Assembly: GCA_003133205.1 (NCBI GenBank)
Contig: PKWK01000111.1
Coordinates: 14,146 to 40,632 of the forward strand
Length of the DNA stretch: 26,487 nt
Origin: Granulicella sp.
GTDB taxonomy: Bacteria; Acidobacteriota; Terriglobia; Terriglobales; Acidobacteriaceae
Reading direction: 5' to 3'
Shown: positions 13,958-22,676 of the stretch, one piece after another
Numbering within the stretch: the first letter of the stretch is position 1
Layout of the letters: every line of letters starts with the position of its first letter
Translations under genes and position numbers: made by a program
The notes under the pieces: model-generated
Databases searched by the model: none
What the model saw: the letters and a program-made list of their open reading frames with translations, nothing else
What the model was told of the DNA's origin: nothing

Positions 13958-15700
13958 TCATGATTTGGATTGAGACGTCGGGGCGTTGCGCTGAAGGAAG
14001 TCGAAGTCGCAGCCTTGCGGGGCCTGGAGGATGTGGTCTTCGAAGAGGCGGGCGTAGCCTCGGGTGGGGATTTCGCGCGGGGGTGGGGAGGCTTGCCAGG
14101 CGGCGAGGCGGGCGGCTAGTTCGGTGGCGTCGATGAGGAGGTCGATGCGGCGGGCTTCTACGTCGAGGGTGATGCGGTCGCCGGTGCGGACGATGGCGAG
14201 TGGGCCTCCGATGGCGGACTCGGGTGCGATGTGGAGGACGATGGTGCCGAAAGCGGTGCCGCTCATGCGCGCGTCGGAGATGCGGACCATGTCTTTTACG
14301 CCCTGGCGGGCGAGCTTGAGCGGGATGGGGAGGTAGCCTGCCTCGGGCATGCCCGGCGCGCCCTTGGGGCCGGCGTTGCGCAGGACGAGGATGTCTTCAG
14401 GGGTGACGTCGAGATCGGGCTGGTCGATGCGCGCGGCCATGTCTTCGATCCCGTCGAAGACTACGGCACGGCCGGTGTGGCGGAGGAGGTGCGGCGAGGC
14501 GGCGGAGTGCTTGATGACGGCGGAGTCGGGTGCGAGGTTGCCGTGGAGGATGGCCATGGCGCCTTCTTTTTTCAGCGGGGCGGAGAGGGTGCGGATGACG
14601 TCCTGGTTGGGAACTTGTTCGGCGGCGGCGATGATGTCGGCGATGGGGGGGCCGGAGCTGGTGGGGGCGGAGGGGTCGAGGAGGGGGGCGAGTTCGCGGA
14701 GGAGGGCGGGGAGGCCGCCGGCGTGGTGGAGGTGCTCCATGTAATGCGCGCCGGAGGGTTTGAGGTTGAGGAGGACGGGGACTTCGCGGCCGAGTTTGTC
14801 GAAGGCGTCGAGGTCGAAGGGGACGCCGGCGCGGTTGGCTATGGCGGTGAGGTGGATGAGGCCGTTGGTTGAGCCGCCGATGGCTTGCAGGACGATGCTG
14901 GCGTTGCGCACGGAGGCGGCGGTGATGAGGTCGCTGGGACGCGGTGAGCCGGAGATGGCGATTTCGGTGGCACGCTTGCCGGTGGATTCGGCGATGCGGC
15001 GGCGGTCGGCGTGAGTTGCGGGGGCGGCGGCGGACATGGGGAGGGCGAGGCCGAGGGCTTCGACGAGGCAGGCCATGGTGCTGGCGGTGCCCATGGAACT
15101 GCAGGTGCCGATGGTGGGGCAGAGGCGGCCGGAGATGAGTTCGGTTTCGGCGACGTCGATGGCGCCGGCGCGGTGCTGCGCCCAGAGGCGGCGGCAATCG
15201 GTGCATGTGCCGAGGACTTCGCCTCTGTAGTGGCCGACGAGCATGGGGCCGGTGGGGAGGACGATGGCGGGGAGGTCGGTGCTGGCGATGGCCATGACCT
15301 GCGCGGGGAGATTTTTGTCGCAGCCGCCGATGACGACGACGGAATCCATGGGCTGGGCGCGGATCATCTCTTCGGTTTCCATGGCCATGAGGTTGCGGAG
15401 GAACATGGAGGTGGGGTGGGCGAAGCTCTCGGCGATGGAGATGGTGGGAAAGACCATGGGCAGGCCGCCGGCTAGGAGGACTCCGCGCTTGACGCTTTCG
15501 ATGAGGTCGGGGACGTTGCCGTGGCAGGGGTTGTAGTCGCTGTGGGTGTTGGTGATGCCGACGATAGGGCGCGAGAGGGCGTCGTCGGAGTAGCCTGCGG
15601 CTTTTATGAAAGCTTTGCGCAGGAAGAGGGAGAAGGCGGTGTCGCCGTAGGTGGTGAGGCCTTTGTGGAGGCCGGTTTCGGGTTGGGGTTTGTGGGTCAT
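13958..15700 (-). CDS. IlvD/Edd family dehydratase (probable sugar-acid dehydratase)
   Basis: Cytosolic iron-sulfur dehydratase of 580 residues, normal for the family. The three cluster cysteines are visible, numbered here from the in-frame TTG at 15709: NPCHGN (C62), GGCDKN (C130, with the Mg-binding Asp-Lys next to it) and TIGTCSSMGTA (C203). The ATG at 15700 is preferred as start over that TTG; neither has a strong ribosome site. Known members dehydrate dihydroxy acids: IlvD in branched-chain amino acid synthesis, Edd on 6-phosphogluconate, and arabonate/xylonate/galactonate-type enzymes on aldonates. The sequence style and neighbourhood (SDR, RraA-like aldolase, anion MFS, DapA-like lyases) favour an aldonate substrate giving a 2-keto-3-deoxy acid. 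Short dispersed repeats bracket the gene on both sides. Confidence 0.9.
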   Translation of the reverse strand: MTHKPQPETGLHKGLTTYGDTAFSLFLRKAFIKAAGYSDDALSRPIVGITNTHSDYNPCHGNVPDLIESVKRGVLLAGGLPMVFPTISIAESFAHPTSMFLRNLMAMETEEMIRAQPMDSVVVIGGCDKNLPAQVMAIASTDLPAIVLPTGPMLVGHYRGEVLGTCTDCRRLWAQHRAGAIDVAETELISGRLCPTIGTCSSMGTASTMACLVEALGLALPMSAAAPATHADRRRIAESTGKRATEIAISGSPRPSDLITAASVRNASIVLQAIGGSTNGLIHLTAIANRAGVPFDLDAFDKLGREVPVLLNLKPSGAHYMEHLHHAGGLPALLRELAPLLDPSAPTSSGPPIADIIAAAEQVPNQDVIRTLSAPLKKEGAMAILHGNLAPDSAVIKHSAASPHLLRHTGRAVVFDGIEDMAARIDQPDLDVTPEDILVLRNAGPKGAPGMPEAGYLPIPLKLARQGVKDMVRISDARMSGTAFGTIVLHIAPESAIGGPLAIVRTGDRITLDVEARRIDLLIDATELAARLAAWQASPPPREIPTRGYARLFEDHILQAPQGCDFDFLQRNAPTSQSKS

Positions 15701-15725
15701 GGGATTCAAAGGCTAAAGACAAATA

Positions 15726-15756
15726 CGGGGGTTCTTCGCTTCGCTCAGAATGACAA
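15726..15756. repeat. Dispersed REP-like element, copy 2
   Basis: CGGGGGTTCTTCGCTTCGCT followed by CAGAATGACAA. Same orientation and nearly the same sequence as copy 1; the palindromic core is AAGCGAAG/CTTCGCTT-like. It lies 25 bases before the IlvD-like start, so it may sit in that gene's leader. Confidence 0.7.
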
Positions 15757-15787
15757 TACTAAAGACAGAACAGATATGGAGATTCTG

Positions 15788-15819
15788 ACCCTTCCCTTCG
15801 CTCAGGGGCAGAATGACAG
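15788..15819. repeat. Dispersed REP-like element, copy 3 (divergent)
   Basis: ACCCTTCCCTTCGCTCAGGG followed by GCAGAATGACAG. It carries the same CTTCGCTCAG...GAATGACA skeleton with an insertion, 32 bases from copy 2, and forms a tandem with it in the 249-bp gap between the MFS and IlvD-like genes. Confidence 0.5.
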
Positions 15820-15949
15820 CAGAGTTGCGGCGAGGAGCGTGCAGCGCGGCGGGTTGAGAGATTGGAAAGGAGGCGTCGTCGCGGGATTGTTTGGCATGCT
15901 GGATTTCCTCACGGGGCGAACACGAGGAATGGTATCTCATCCGGTTGGG

Positions 15950-17266
15950 TCAACGATTCACCAGCTTTGCGGGGACGAGGGTGAGAATCAGAACGGACGA
16001 TGCGAGCATGCAGGCGGCGATGAGGAGGAGGCCGGAGTTGAGCGTGCCGGTATGGGTCTTCAGGACGCCGATGATTGTGGGGCTGAAGAATCCGCCGAGA
16101 TTGCCGGTGCAATTGACCAGTGCGATGCCGGCGGCCGCGGCGGCTCCGCCGAGGAACGATGTTGGCAGCGCCCAGAACATCGGAACGGCGGTGACCACGC
16201 CGACGACGGCCATGTTCATGCCGATCATCGCAAGCACTGCGCTGTTGCTGCCCTGGGTGCATAGGGCGAAGCCAATTGCGGCGATGATGCAGGGGCCGAC
16301 AATATGCCAGCGGCGTTCGCGTGTTTTGTCGGAGTGGCGGCCTACGAGGATCATGAAGATGAGCGCGAGGCTGTAGGGGACGATGGTGCGCAGGCCGATC
16401 TGGAAGGTATCTTTGACGCCGGTCTCGCGAATGATGGTGGGCAGCCAGAAGCCGATGGCGTAGGAGCCCATCTCGATGCCGAAGTAGATGGAGCCCATGA
16501 GCCATACGCGGGGACTGGTGAAGACGGAGAGGATGGTGTTGTGCGTCTTGACGCTGGCTTCCTCGTCGATCTCGGCGGCGACGATGGCTTTTTCTTGCGG
16601 GGAGAGCCACTTTGCGTGGATGACGCGATCGTCGAAGGAGAAGAAGACGACGATGCCGAGGATGACGGCGGGTATGGCTTCGAGGATGAAGAGCCATTGC
16701 CATCCTGCGACGCCGTGGCGGCCGGCGAAATAGCGCATGATGTAGCCGGAGACTGGGCCGCCGATGATTCCTGAAACCGCGCTGCCGGCCAGCAGGATTG
16801 CAACGACCTTGGCCCTGCGATGCGACGGGAACCAGTAGGTGATGTAGAGGATCATGCCGGGGAAGAATCCGGATTCGGCGACGCCGAGCAGGAGGCGCAT
16901 GGTGTAGAACTCGCCCGGGGTGCGGACCAGCGCAGTGCAGCCGGAGATGATGCCCCAGGTGACGAGGACGCGACAGATCCAGACACGCGCGCCGACTTTG
17001 TGAAGGATGAGGTTGCTGGGGACTTCGAAGAGGAAGTATCCGAGGAAGAAGATGCCGGCGCCGAGGCCGTAGACGCTGTCGCTGAATTTGAGGTCGCCGA
17101 GCATTTGCAGCTTGGCGAAGCCTACGTTGACGCGGTCGATGTAGGCGACGATGTAGGCGAGGAGCAGGATGGGAAGGATTCGCCAGGCGATCTTGCTGTA
17201 GAGCGGGCCATTTGCGCTAAGCGGGTGTGCGTTTGGCGCGGCGTAGTGTGCTGGTGCCAATTTCAC
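15950..17266 (-). CDS. MFS transporter, anion:cation symporter (ACS) type
   Basis: Inner-membrane transporter of 438 residues. The features of the ACS/phthalate-permease group, which includes glucarate, galactonate and tartrate carriers, are visible: IVAYIDRVNVGFA after helix 1, FFLGYFLFEVPSNL in helix 2, RLLLGVAESGFFPG in helix 4, and WFPSHRRAKVVA in the following loop, with ANIVG-type regions replaced by AAAAGIALVNCTGNLGGF in helix 10-11. The start is GTG at 17266, directly after a G-rich run; no upstream ATG is available before the RraA-like stop, 27 bases away. It is the third gene of the SDR-RraA-MFS unit. Most likely it imports a sugar acid or small hydroxy-dicarboxylate that the neighbours degrade. 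Confidence 0.9.
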   Translation of the reverse strand: MKLAPAHYAAPNAHPLSANGPLYSKIAWRILPILLLAYIVAYIDRVNVGFAKLQMLGDLKFSDSVYGLGAGIFFLGYFLFEVPSNLILHKVGARVWICRVLVTWGIISGCTALVRTPGEFYTMRLLLGVAESGFFPGMILYITYWFPSHRRAKVVAILLAGSAVSGIIGGPVSGYIMRYFAGRHGVAGWQWLFILEAIPAVILGIVVFFSFDDRVIHAKWLSPQEKAIVAAEIDEEASVKTHNTILSVFTSPRVWLMGSIYFGIEMGSYAIGFWLPTIIRETGVKDTFQIGLRTIVPYSLALIFMILVGRHSDKTRERRWHIVGPCIIAAIGFALCTQGSNSAVLAMIGMNMAVVGVVTAVPMFWALPTSFLGGAAAAAGIALVNCTGNLGGFFSPTIIGVLKTHTGTLNSGLLLIAACMLASSVLILTLVPAKLVNR

Positions 17267-17293
17267 CCCCCCCGAGCGATTGCTATTTCGCGA

Positions 17294-18019
17294 CTAATTC
17301 TCGGCCTTGGTGTGGCCTTTGCGGAAGGCCTCATACCGGGCTCTGGTTTCCGCGTTGGGCGGGTAGAGGCCGGGGAGTGCAGCGCCCGCTTGCACCTCGC
17401 CGATGATCCATGCTTCGAATCTCTCCTGCTCGACGGCTGCTTCCACGACATCGTTGAGCAGCGCTTTCGGAATTACGACGGCGCCATCGTCGTCGGCGAC
17501 GATTATGTCGTCGGGAAAGATGGCTACACCTCCGCAGGCAATCGGCTCCTGCCAGTTGACGAAAGTGAGTCCGGCGATCGATGCCGGTGCAGCGGCGCCG
17601 TTGCACCATACTGGCAAATCGGTGCGAAGAACGCCGGCGAGGTCGCGGACAACTCCATCGGTAACCAGGCCGGCGACGCTGCGGACCTTCATGCGCTGGC
17701 AGAGAATGTCGCCGAAGATGCCGGCGTCGGTGACGCCCATGGCGTCGACGACCGCGATGGAGCCGGGCTGCATGGCTTCGATTGCCGCGCGCGTGGAGAT
17801 GGGGGAGTTCCATGACTCCGGCGTGGCGAGATCTTCGCGCGCCGGGATAAACCGCAAAGTGAAGGCGGGGCCGACTACGCGCTTCTGGCCGGGGCTCAAT
17901 GGTTTGGTGCCGCGCAGCCAGACGTTGCGCAGGCCTTTTTTGTGCAGCACTGTGGTGAGCGTTGCGGTCGTTATGCCGGAGAGCGCTTCGATCGTCTTTT
18001 CGTCTAGTCCCATTGTCAT
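17294..18019 (-). CDS. RraA-like protein (HMG/CHA aldolase or oxaloacetate decarboxylase family)
   Basis: Cytosolic protein of 241 residues. The metal- and substrate-binding signature of the RraA/4-hydroxy-4-methyl-2-oxoglutarate aldolase superfamily is present: GIFGDILCQRMK (100-111) followed by GLVTDGVVRDLAG, containing the R125-D126 pair. Members in catabolic operons usually cleave 2-oxo-4-hydroxy acids or decarboxylate oxaloacetate, rather than inhibit RNase E, and the setting between an SDR and an organic-anion importer supports that. Start at 18019 (ATGACAATG); the second ATG at 18013 is an alternative. The gap to the SDR stop upstream is 43 bases and the MFS follows after 27, consistent with one transcript. 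Confidence 0.88.
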   Translation of the reverse strand: MTMGLDEKTIEALSGITTATLTTVLHKKGLRNVWLRGTKPLSPGQKRVVGPAFTLRFIPAREDLATPESWNSPISTRAAIEAMQPGSIAVVDAMGVTDAGIFGDILCQRMKVRSVAGLVTDGVVRDLAGVLRTDLPVWCNGAAAPASIAGLTFVNWQEPIACGGVAIFPDDIIVADDDGAVVIPKALLNDVVEAAVEQERFEAWIIGEVQAGAALPGLYPPNAETRARYEAFRKGHTKAEN

Positions 18020-18062
18020 GTGGCCTGCAGAAGGTCGCTTTTTGAACGTGGCGTGTTGTTTT

Positions 18063-18848
18063 CTAGACGCTGGCGATCAAGCCGCCGTCTACGCGGATTA
18101 CGGAACCGGTGAGGTAGGCGGCGCGCTCGCTGGCGAGAAACGTCACCACGTCGGCATACTCTTCCGGCTTGCCGTAGCGGCCGAGTGGAATCGTGGCCGT
18201 GCTCTCCGCTGATACCTCTTCCACGGTGCGTCCTTCGCGTTTGGCTTTTGCTTCGTCGAGAAACGTGATGCGGCCGGTTGCGATGCGGCCGGGGAGGACG
18301 ATGTTGGCGGTAATGCCGTCCTTGCCGACTTCGCGCGCGAGGGTTTTTGACCAGCCGACCAGCGAGAGACGCAGGGCGTTTGAGATGCCGAGATTGGGGA
18401 TCGGTGCTACGACTCCGGAGGAGGTGCTGGTGATGATGCGACCCCAGTGGCGCGCTCGCATTCCGGGAAGAACGCGGTCGGTGATCGCGATGACCGACAG
18501 GACCATAGACTGAAAATGTTTCGACCATAGGGCCGGGTCCTGGCCGCTGGCGGGCGTCGGAGGTGGGCCTCCGGTGATGTTCACGAGAATATCCACCGGG
18601 CCGATTTCGCTTTCAATCTTCGAGACATGCGCGTCGATTTGCGACAGATCGGCAAGATCCCAGACGAGGCCGATGTGTTTGCCGTTGGTCTCTGTTAGCG
18701 ATGCCTCGGTTCCGGCGATGGCACTGGGTTCGATGTCGGCGAAGGCCACGTTTGCGCCCTCGCTCGCGAGCGCAAAGGAGATTGCGCGGCCGAGGCCGCC
18801 ACCGCCGCCTAGCACTAAGGCTGTTTTTTCTTTAAGGCCAAGATTCAT
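18063..18848 (-). CDS. SDR-family oxidoreductase lacking the usual catalytic Tyr/Lys
   Basis: Rossmann-fold protein of 261 residues. The cofactor loop reads LVLGGGGGLGRA (11-22), D-L near 64-65 and LVNITGG (88-94) take the place of NNAG, and the C-terminal end ITGSVIRVDGG-like segment (LTGSVIRVDGGLIAS) is typical of classical SDRs. The catalytic Ser region is present (TSTSSG, 140-145), but the expected YxxxK about 13 residues on reads SNALR, so both Tyr and Lys are substituted (S156, R160). A known SDR subgroup resembling beta-ketoacyl reductases has such incomplete tetrads, so this is a subfamily trait rather than decay. Dehydrogenase activity is therefore uncertain. First gene of the minus-strand unit SDR-RraA-MFS. 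Confidence 0.88.
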   Translation of the reverse strand: MNLGLKEKTALVLGGGGGLGRAISFALASEGANVAFADIEPSAIAGTEASLTETNGKHIGLVWDLADLSQIDAHVSKIESEIGPVDILVNITGGPPPTPASGQDPALWSKHFQSMVLSVIAITDRVLPGMRARHWGRIITSTSSGVVAPIPNLGISNALRLSLVGWSKTLAREVGKDGITANIVLPGRIATGRITFLDEAKAKREGRTVEEVSAESTATIPLGRYGKPEEYADVVTFLASERAAYLTGSVIRVDGGLIASV

Positions 18849-19067
18849 AGGTGGTTCCCGTGTACGCCATCATACATATCCCAGCGTTTCCCATGCAGCA
18901 CGGCGGGAATGCCGAAGGGCGGCTCTGGGCTTGGTGCGGAACCGGAAGTCGCCGGCTGTTTCATCTGGAGAGGAGACCGAGCGGCGGGATACAATCTCTC
19001 CACCTGACAGGCAATTGAATTCACCGCTAGCCGGCTGTAGACGGCGAGCGGAAACGGCGAACTGGAC
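18849..19067. promoter_or_regulatory. Shared control region of the two divergent sugar-catabolism operons
   Basis: The 219 bp between the SDR and MFS starts must hold promoters for both operons. A TATGAT box on the minus strand (18869-18874) lies 20 bases before the SDR start, and TACAAT on the plus strand (18990-18995) lies 72 bases before the MFS start. Neither has a good -35 partner, so both are weak candidates. No clear operator palindrome was found. Confidence 0.35.
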
Positions 19068-20339
19068 ATGGCGTTTGTAACCGGGACGGACACAAGAATC
19101 GACCGGGAGACTAGAGGCTGGAGACTCGCCGTTGGCTCAGGGATCCTGGGTTGGGTGCTGGACTCGTTCGACTTCTTTGTGATGGTGTTCCTGTTCGACA
19201 CGCTGGCGGGGCGCTTCCATGTGCCGAAGTCGTCGGTTGTGTACACGCTGACTTTGACGCTGGCGATGCGGCCGCTGGGCGCATTGTTCTTCGGCTCTCT
19301 CGCGGACAGGTTCGGGCGCAAGCGTCCACTGATCGTTTGCATCCTGTATTTTTCGCTATGTACAGTGCTGAGCGGGCTTGCGCCGAGCTTCGCGATGTTT
19401 GTGATCTGCCGCGCGCTGTACGGCATCGGCATGGGCGGATACTGGGGCATCGGCGCGTCGTATGCGATGGAGAGTGCGCCGCGCCGGTTCCGAGGCGTGC
19501 TGTCCGGCATGATGCAGGCGGGCTATCCGCTGGGCTACCTGCTGGCGTCGGTAGCGATGCAGACGATCGCGCCGGCCTTCGGATGGAGGTCGGTGTTCTT
19601 TGTGGGTGCGCCGGTGGCGGTGCTGATCGTGGCGCTGACTCTGTTTGCGCCGGAGTCCGAGGCCTGGAAGCAACATCGGCCGGCTTCGATGAGACAGATC
19701 TTTGGCTCGCTGCTGCACCACAAAGGGATGTTCCTTTACCTGCTGCTGATGATGAGCGTGATGTTGTGCCTGTCGCACGGCACGCAGGACCTGTATCCCG
19801 ATTTTCTGAAATCGATTCCAGGGATCGCGGCGAAGTCCATCCTCGGAATGAAGTCCCTATACGGCCTACCGATTGTGTACAACATTGGCGCGATCGCCGG
19901 CTCACTTTGCTTCGGCCAGTTCTCGCAGAGGCTTGGCAGGCGCAACGCCATCATGCTGGCGTTGATGATTTCGCTGCTGTCGATTCCGGCGTGGGCGTTC
20001 GGGACGTCGCTAGGTGTGCTGGTGGCGGGATCGTACCTGATGCAGACCGGGGTGATGGGCGCGTTCGGCGTGATCCCGGCGCATCTGAGCGAGCTTTCGC
20101 CGGATGCGGTTCGCAGCCTGTTCCCGGGATTTGTGTATCAGCTTGGAGTGCTGCTTGCCTCACCCGCTACGGCAGTAGAATTCATGTTGCGCGATCACTT
20201 TGGATATCCCCGTGCGTTGACGATGTTCGAGGCGAGCGCAATCGCTCTGATGATTGTTGTGTTCTGGTTTGGACCGGAGAAGCGCGATCGCAGCTTTATG
20301 CGCGAGACGGAGATCGACCCAGCGGTCGTGGCCGAGTGA
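19068..20339 (+). CDS. MFS transporter (aromatic/organic acid:H+ symporter or sialate/lactate type)
   Basis: Inner-membrane carrier of 423 residues. Helix 1 carries LGWVLDSFDFFVMVFL, the Asp-bearing motif (D-x-x-D/F) characteristic of AAHS and sialate:H+ symporter groups. The loop 2-3 motif GSLADRFGRKRPL and helix 4 RALYGIGMGGYWGIG follow, and the second half contains LCFGQFSQRLGRR. It is the first gene of a six-gene plus-strand operon and probably imports the compound used by the Gfo/Idh-DUF993-isomerase trio. The start ATG at 19068 has only a weak ribosome site. Substrate unassigned; the divergent operon carries an ACS-type carrier, so the locus has two different importers. Confidence 0.88.
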   Translation: MAFVTGTDTRIDRETRGWRLAVGSGILGWVLDSFDFFVMVFLFDTLAGRFHVPKSSVVYTLTLTLAMRPLGALFFGSLADRFGRKRPLIVCILYFSLCTVLSGLAPSFAMFVICRALYGIGMGGYWGIGASYAMESAPRRFRGVLSGMMQAGYPLGYLLASVAMQTIAPAFGWRSVFFVGAPVAVLIVALTLFAPESEAWKQHRPASMRQIFGSLLHHKGMFLYLLLMMSVMLCLSHGTQDLYPDFLKSIPGIAAKSILGMKSLYGLPIVYNIGAIAGSLCFGQFSQRLGRRNAIMLALMISLLSIPAWAFGTSLGVLVAGSYLMQTGVMGAFGVIPAHLSELSPDAVRSLFPGFVYQLGVLLASPATAVEFMLRDHFGYPRALTMFEASAIALMIVVFWFGPEKRDRSFMRETEIDPAVVAE

Positions 20340-20358
20340 ATGAGGAATGAGTGATCGA

Positions 20359-21510
20359 ATGAACGAGCGACGGATCGGCATCATCATGAACGGCGTCACT
20401 GGACGCATGGGGCTGAACCAACATTTGATTCGCTCGATTCTGGCGATTCGCGAACAGGGCGGAGTGGTGCTGGCGGATGGATCGCGGCTGGTCCCCGATC
20501 CGATCCTGGTGGGACGCAATGCTGCGAAGCTGGAGCAGATTGCGAAGGAACATGGGGTGGCGCGGTGGACCACGGAATTGCGTGGCGCGCTTGCTGATAA
20601 GGACGACTCGATTTACTTCGATGCGCAGTTGACTGCGATGCGCGCGCCCAGCGTTGAGGCGGCGATTGCCGCGGGCAAACATGTTTATTGCGAGAAGCCG
20701 CTGGCTGAGGAATCGGCGGTGGCGTTGCGGCTGGCCGCGTTGGCCAAGGCTGCCGGAGTGAAGCACGGGGTGGTGCAGGACAAGCTGTTTCTGCCTGGGC
20801 TGCGCAAGCTGAAGCGGTTGGTGGACAGCGGCTTCTTCGGCAGGATCTTTTCCGTGCGCGGCGAGTTCGGCTACTGGGTGTTCGAGGGCGACTGGCAGCC
20901 GGCGCAGCGACCCTCATGGAACTACCGCAAGCAAGACGGCGGCGGGATCATCATGGATATGTTCTGCCATTGGCGGTATGTTCTGGATCATACGTTCGGT
21001 CGCGTGCGCGCGGTGCAGTGCCTGGGCGGCACGGCTATTCCTGAGCGCTGGGATGAGCGGGGGGAGCGCTACGAGGGCACGGCTGACGACACGGCGTATG
21101 GGACATTTGAGCTCGACGGAGGGATTGTGGCGCAGATCAATTCGTCGTGGTCGTTTCGGGTGTATCGCGATGAGCTGTTTAGCTTGCAGGTGGACGGCAC
21201 GCTGGGTAGCGCCGTCGCCGGCCTGCGTGAATGCCGGACGCAGCACCGCGTGAACACGCCGCGTCCGGTGTGGAATCCGGACATCGAGAATCCGTTCCGC
21301 TTTTGCGAAGACTGGCAGGATGTGCCGGACAATACGGTGTTTGACAACGGGTTCAAGGTTCAGTGGGAGCTGTTCCTGCGACACGTTGCGGAGGATGCGC
21401 CGTTCCCGCATGACTTTCTGGAAGGGGCTCGGGGCGTGCAGTTGGCGGAGCTTGGCCTCAAATCCTGGCATGAGCGGCGGTGGATCGACGTGCCGGAGTT
21501 GGGGGCGTGA
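20359..21510 (+). CDS. Cytosolic Gfo/Idh/MocA family oxidoreductase of the DUF993 operon
   Basis: NAD(P)-dependent dehydrogenase of 383 residues without an export signal. The Rossmann motif is atypical, RRIGIIMNGVTGRMG (4-18), and EKP is at 112-114 (HVYCEKPLAEE). The C-terminal domain includes GGGIIMDMFCHWRYVLDH, whose His could be the catalytic His. The ATG at 20359 is preferred to 20347, because the GAGGA at 20342-20346 touches the earlier ATG and could only serve the later one. Its stop overlaps the GTG start of the DUF993 gene. Likely it oxidises or reduces a sugar, inositol-like compound or sugar acid; the exact substrate is unknown. Confidence 0.88.
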   Translation: MNERRIGIIMNGVTGRMGLNQHLIRSILAIREQGGVVLADGSRLVPDPILVGRNAAKLEQIAKEHGVARWTTELRGALADKDDSIYFDAQLTAMRAPSVEAAIAAGKHVYCEKPLAEESAVALRLAALAKAAGVKHGVVQDKLFLPGLRKLKRLVDSGFFGRIFSVRGEFGYWVFEGDWQPAQRPSWNYRKQDGGGIIMDMFCHWRYVLDHTFGRVRAVQCLGGTAIPERWDERGERYEGTADDTAYGTFELDGGIVAQINSSWSFRVYRDELFSLQVDGTLGSAVAGLRECRTQHRVNTPRPVWNPDIENPFRFCEDWQDVPDNTVFDNGFKVQWELFLRHVAEDAPFPHDFLEGARGVQLAELGLKSWHERRWIDVPELGA

Positions 21511-22676
21511 CGGTGGGTGGCTCGGTGAAGCTGGTGCGGGCGGATGGGTCGACTTACAGCTATACGCCTTCGCATGAGCCGCTGGTGCCGGTGCAGCAGG
21601 CAGGGTTCGAGACACGAGTTGCGTTTGCCGCGGCTCATGTTGTGGTGGACCCGCTGCGCACTGCGGAGCCGCTGACCGATGCGGTGATCGATTGGGAGGC
21701 GACGCTCGCCTACCGTGAATATCTGTGGTCGCTTGGATTTGGCGTGGCCGAGGCGATGGACACGGCCCAACGTGGAATGGGATTGGACTGGGCGCTGGCA
21801 CTGGAACTGATCAAGCGCAGTACGGCTGCGGCTCAGGCACGTGGGGCTTTGGTTGCGAGTGGAGCGGGCACCGACCATCTGCCGGCGGGCAAGGCATTCA
21901 CGTTGCGGGAAGTGACTGATGCGTACATGGAGCAGTGTGAGGCGATTGAAGCTGTGGGTGGGCGCATCATCCTGATGGCGAGCCGCGCGCTGGCGAGTGT
22001 GGCCCGCCACGCCGACGATTACGCGGCCGTGTATGCGAGTGTGTTGAAGCAGGTGCGCGAGCCGGTGATCCTGCACTGGCTTGGGCCGATGTTTGATCCG
22101 GCGCTCGAAGGCTACTGGGGTGGGGTGGATATTTCCGTTGCGATGGAGAACTGTCTTGGCGTTATCCTCGCGCATCAGGAGAAGATCGACGGCATCAAGA
22201 TTTCGTTGCTCGATGCGGAGCTGGAAGTGTCGATGCGGCGCCAGCTTCCGTCCGGTGTGCGCATGTATACAGGGGACGACTTCAACTATGATCGTTTGAT
22301 TTTGGGCGATGGGGAGGGGCACAGCGATGCGTTGCTGGGGATATTCGATGCGATTGCGCCGGCCGCATCGTTGGCGTTGAGCGCGCTCGATGGCGGGGAT
22401 ACTGCGGGTTACCGGCGACTGCTCGCGCCTACTGTGCCGCTTTCCCGGCACATCTTCGCTTCCCCGACGCGGCACTACAAAACGGGGGTCGTGTTCCTGG
22501 CGTATCTGAATGGATTTCAGTCCCACTTCCGCATGGTTTGCGGGTTGGAGAGTGCGCGGTCAATTGCTCATCTGTGTGAACTGTTTGTGCTGGCGGACGA
22601 GGCTGGAGTCTTGCGTGACTCTGAACTGGCGGTGCGGCGGATGCGGAGTTTTCTGCTGCTGGCGAGTGTCGCATGA
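21507..22676 (+). CDS. DUF993 family protein (DapA-like TIM-barrel, uncharacterised)
   Basis: Protein of 389 residues that I recognise as DUF993, a family placed near dihydrodipicolinate synthase and without an established reaction to my knowledge. Visible segments are FAAAHVVVDPL near the N-terminus, LVASGAGTDHL, then VILHWLGPMFDP, and DGIKISLLDAE with a lysine where a DapA-type Schiff-base Lys could be, then MYTGDDFNYDRL. The start GTG at 21507 forms a GTGA overlap with the stop of the Gfo/Idh gene and has CGGAG ten bases upstream. Its own stop overlaps the next ATG (ATGA). This double coupling means the three proteins are made together and probably act in one pathway, with DUF993 as aldolase or lyase. 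That role is inference. Confidence 0.85.
   Translation: MTVGGSVKLVRADGSTYSYTPSHEPLVPVQQAGFETRVAFAAAHVVVDPLRTAEPLTDAVIDWEATLAYREYLWSLGFGVAEAMDTAQRGMGLDWALALELIKRSTAAAQARGALVASGAGTDHLPAGKAFTLREVTDAYMEQCEAIEAVGGRIILMASRALASVARHADDYAAVYASVLKQVREPVILHWLGPMFDPALEGYWGGVDISVAMENCLGVILAHQEKIDGIKISLLDAELEVSMRRQLPSGVRMYTGDDFNYDRLILGDGEGHSDALLGIFDAIAPAASLALSALDGGDTAGYRRLLAPTVPLSRHIFASPTRHYKTGVVFLAYLNGFQSHFRMVCGLESARSIAHLCELFVLADEAGVLRDSELAVRRMRSFLLLASVA

Noticed and set aside
14397..15722. 441-codon minus frame overlapping the IlvD-like gene
   Set aside because: Almost entirely Arg/Pro/His repeats, the typical off-frame reading of GC-rich coding DNA; the IlvD frame has all three cluster cysteines.
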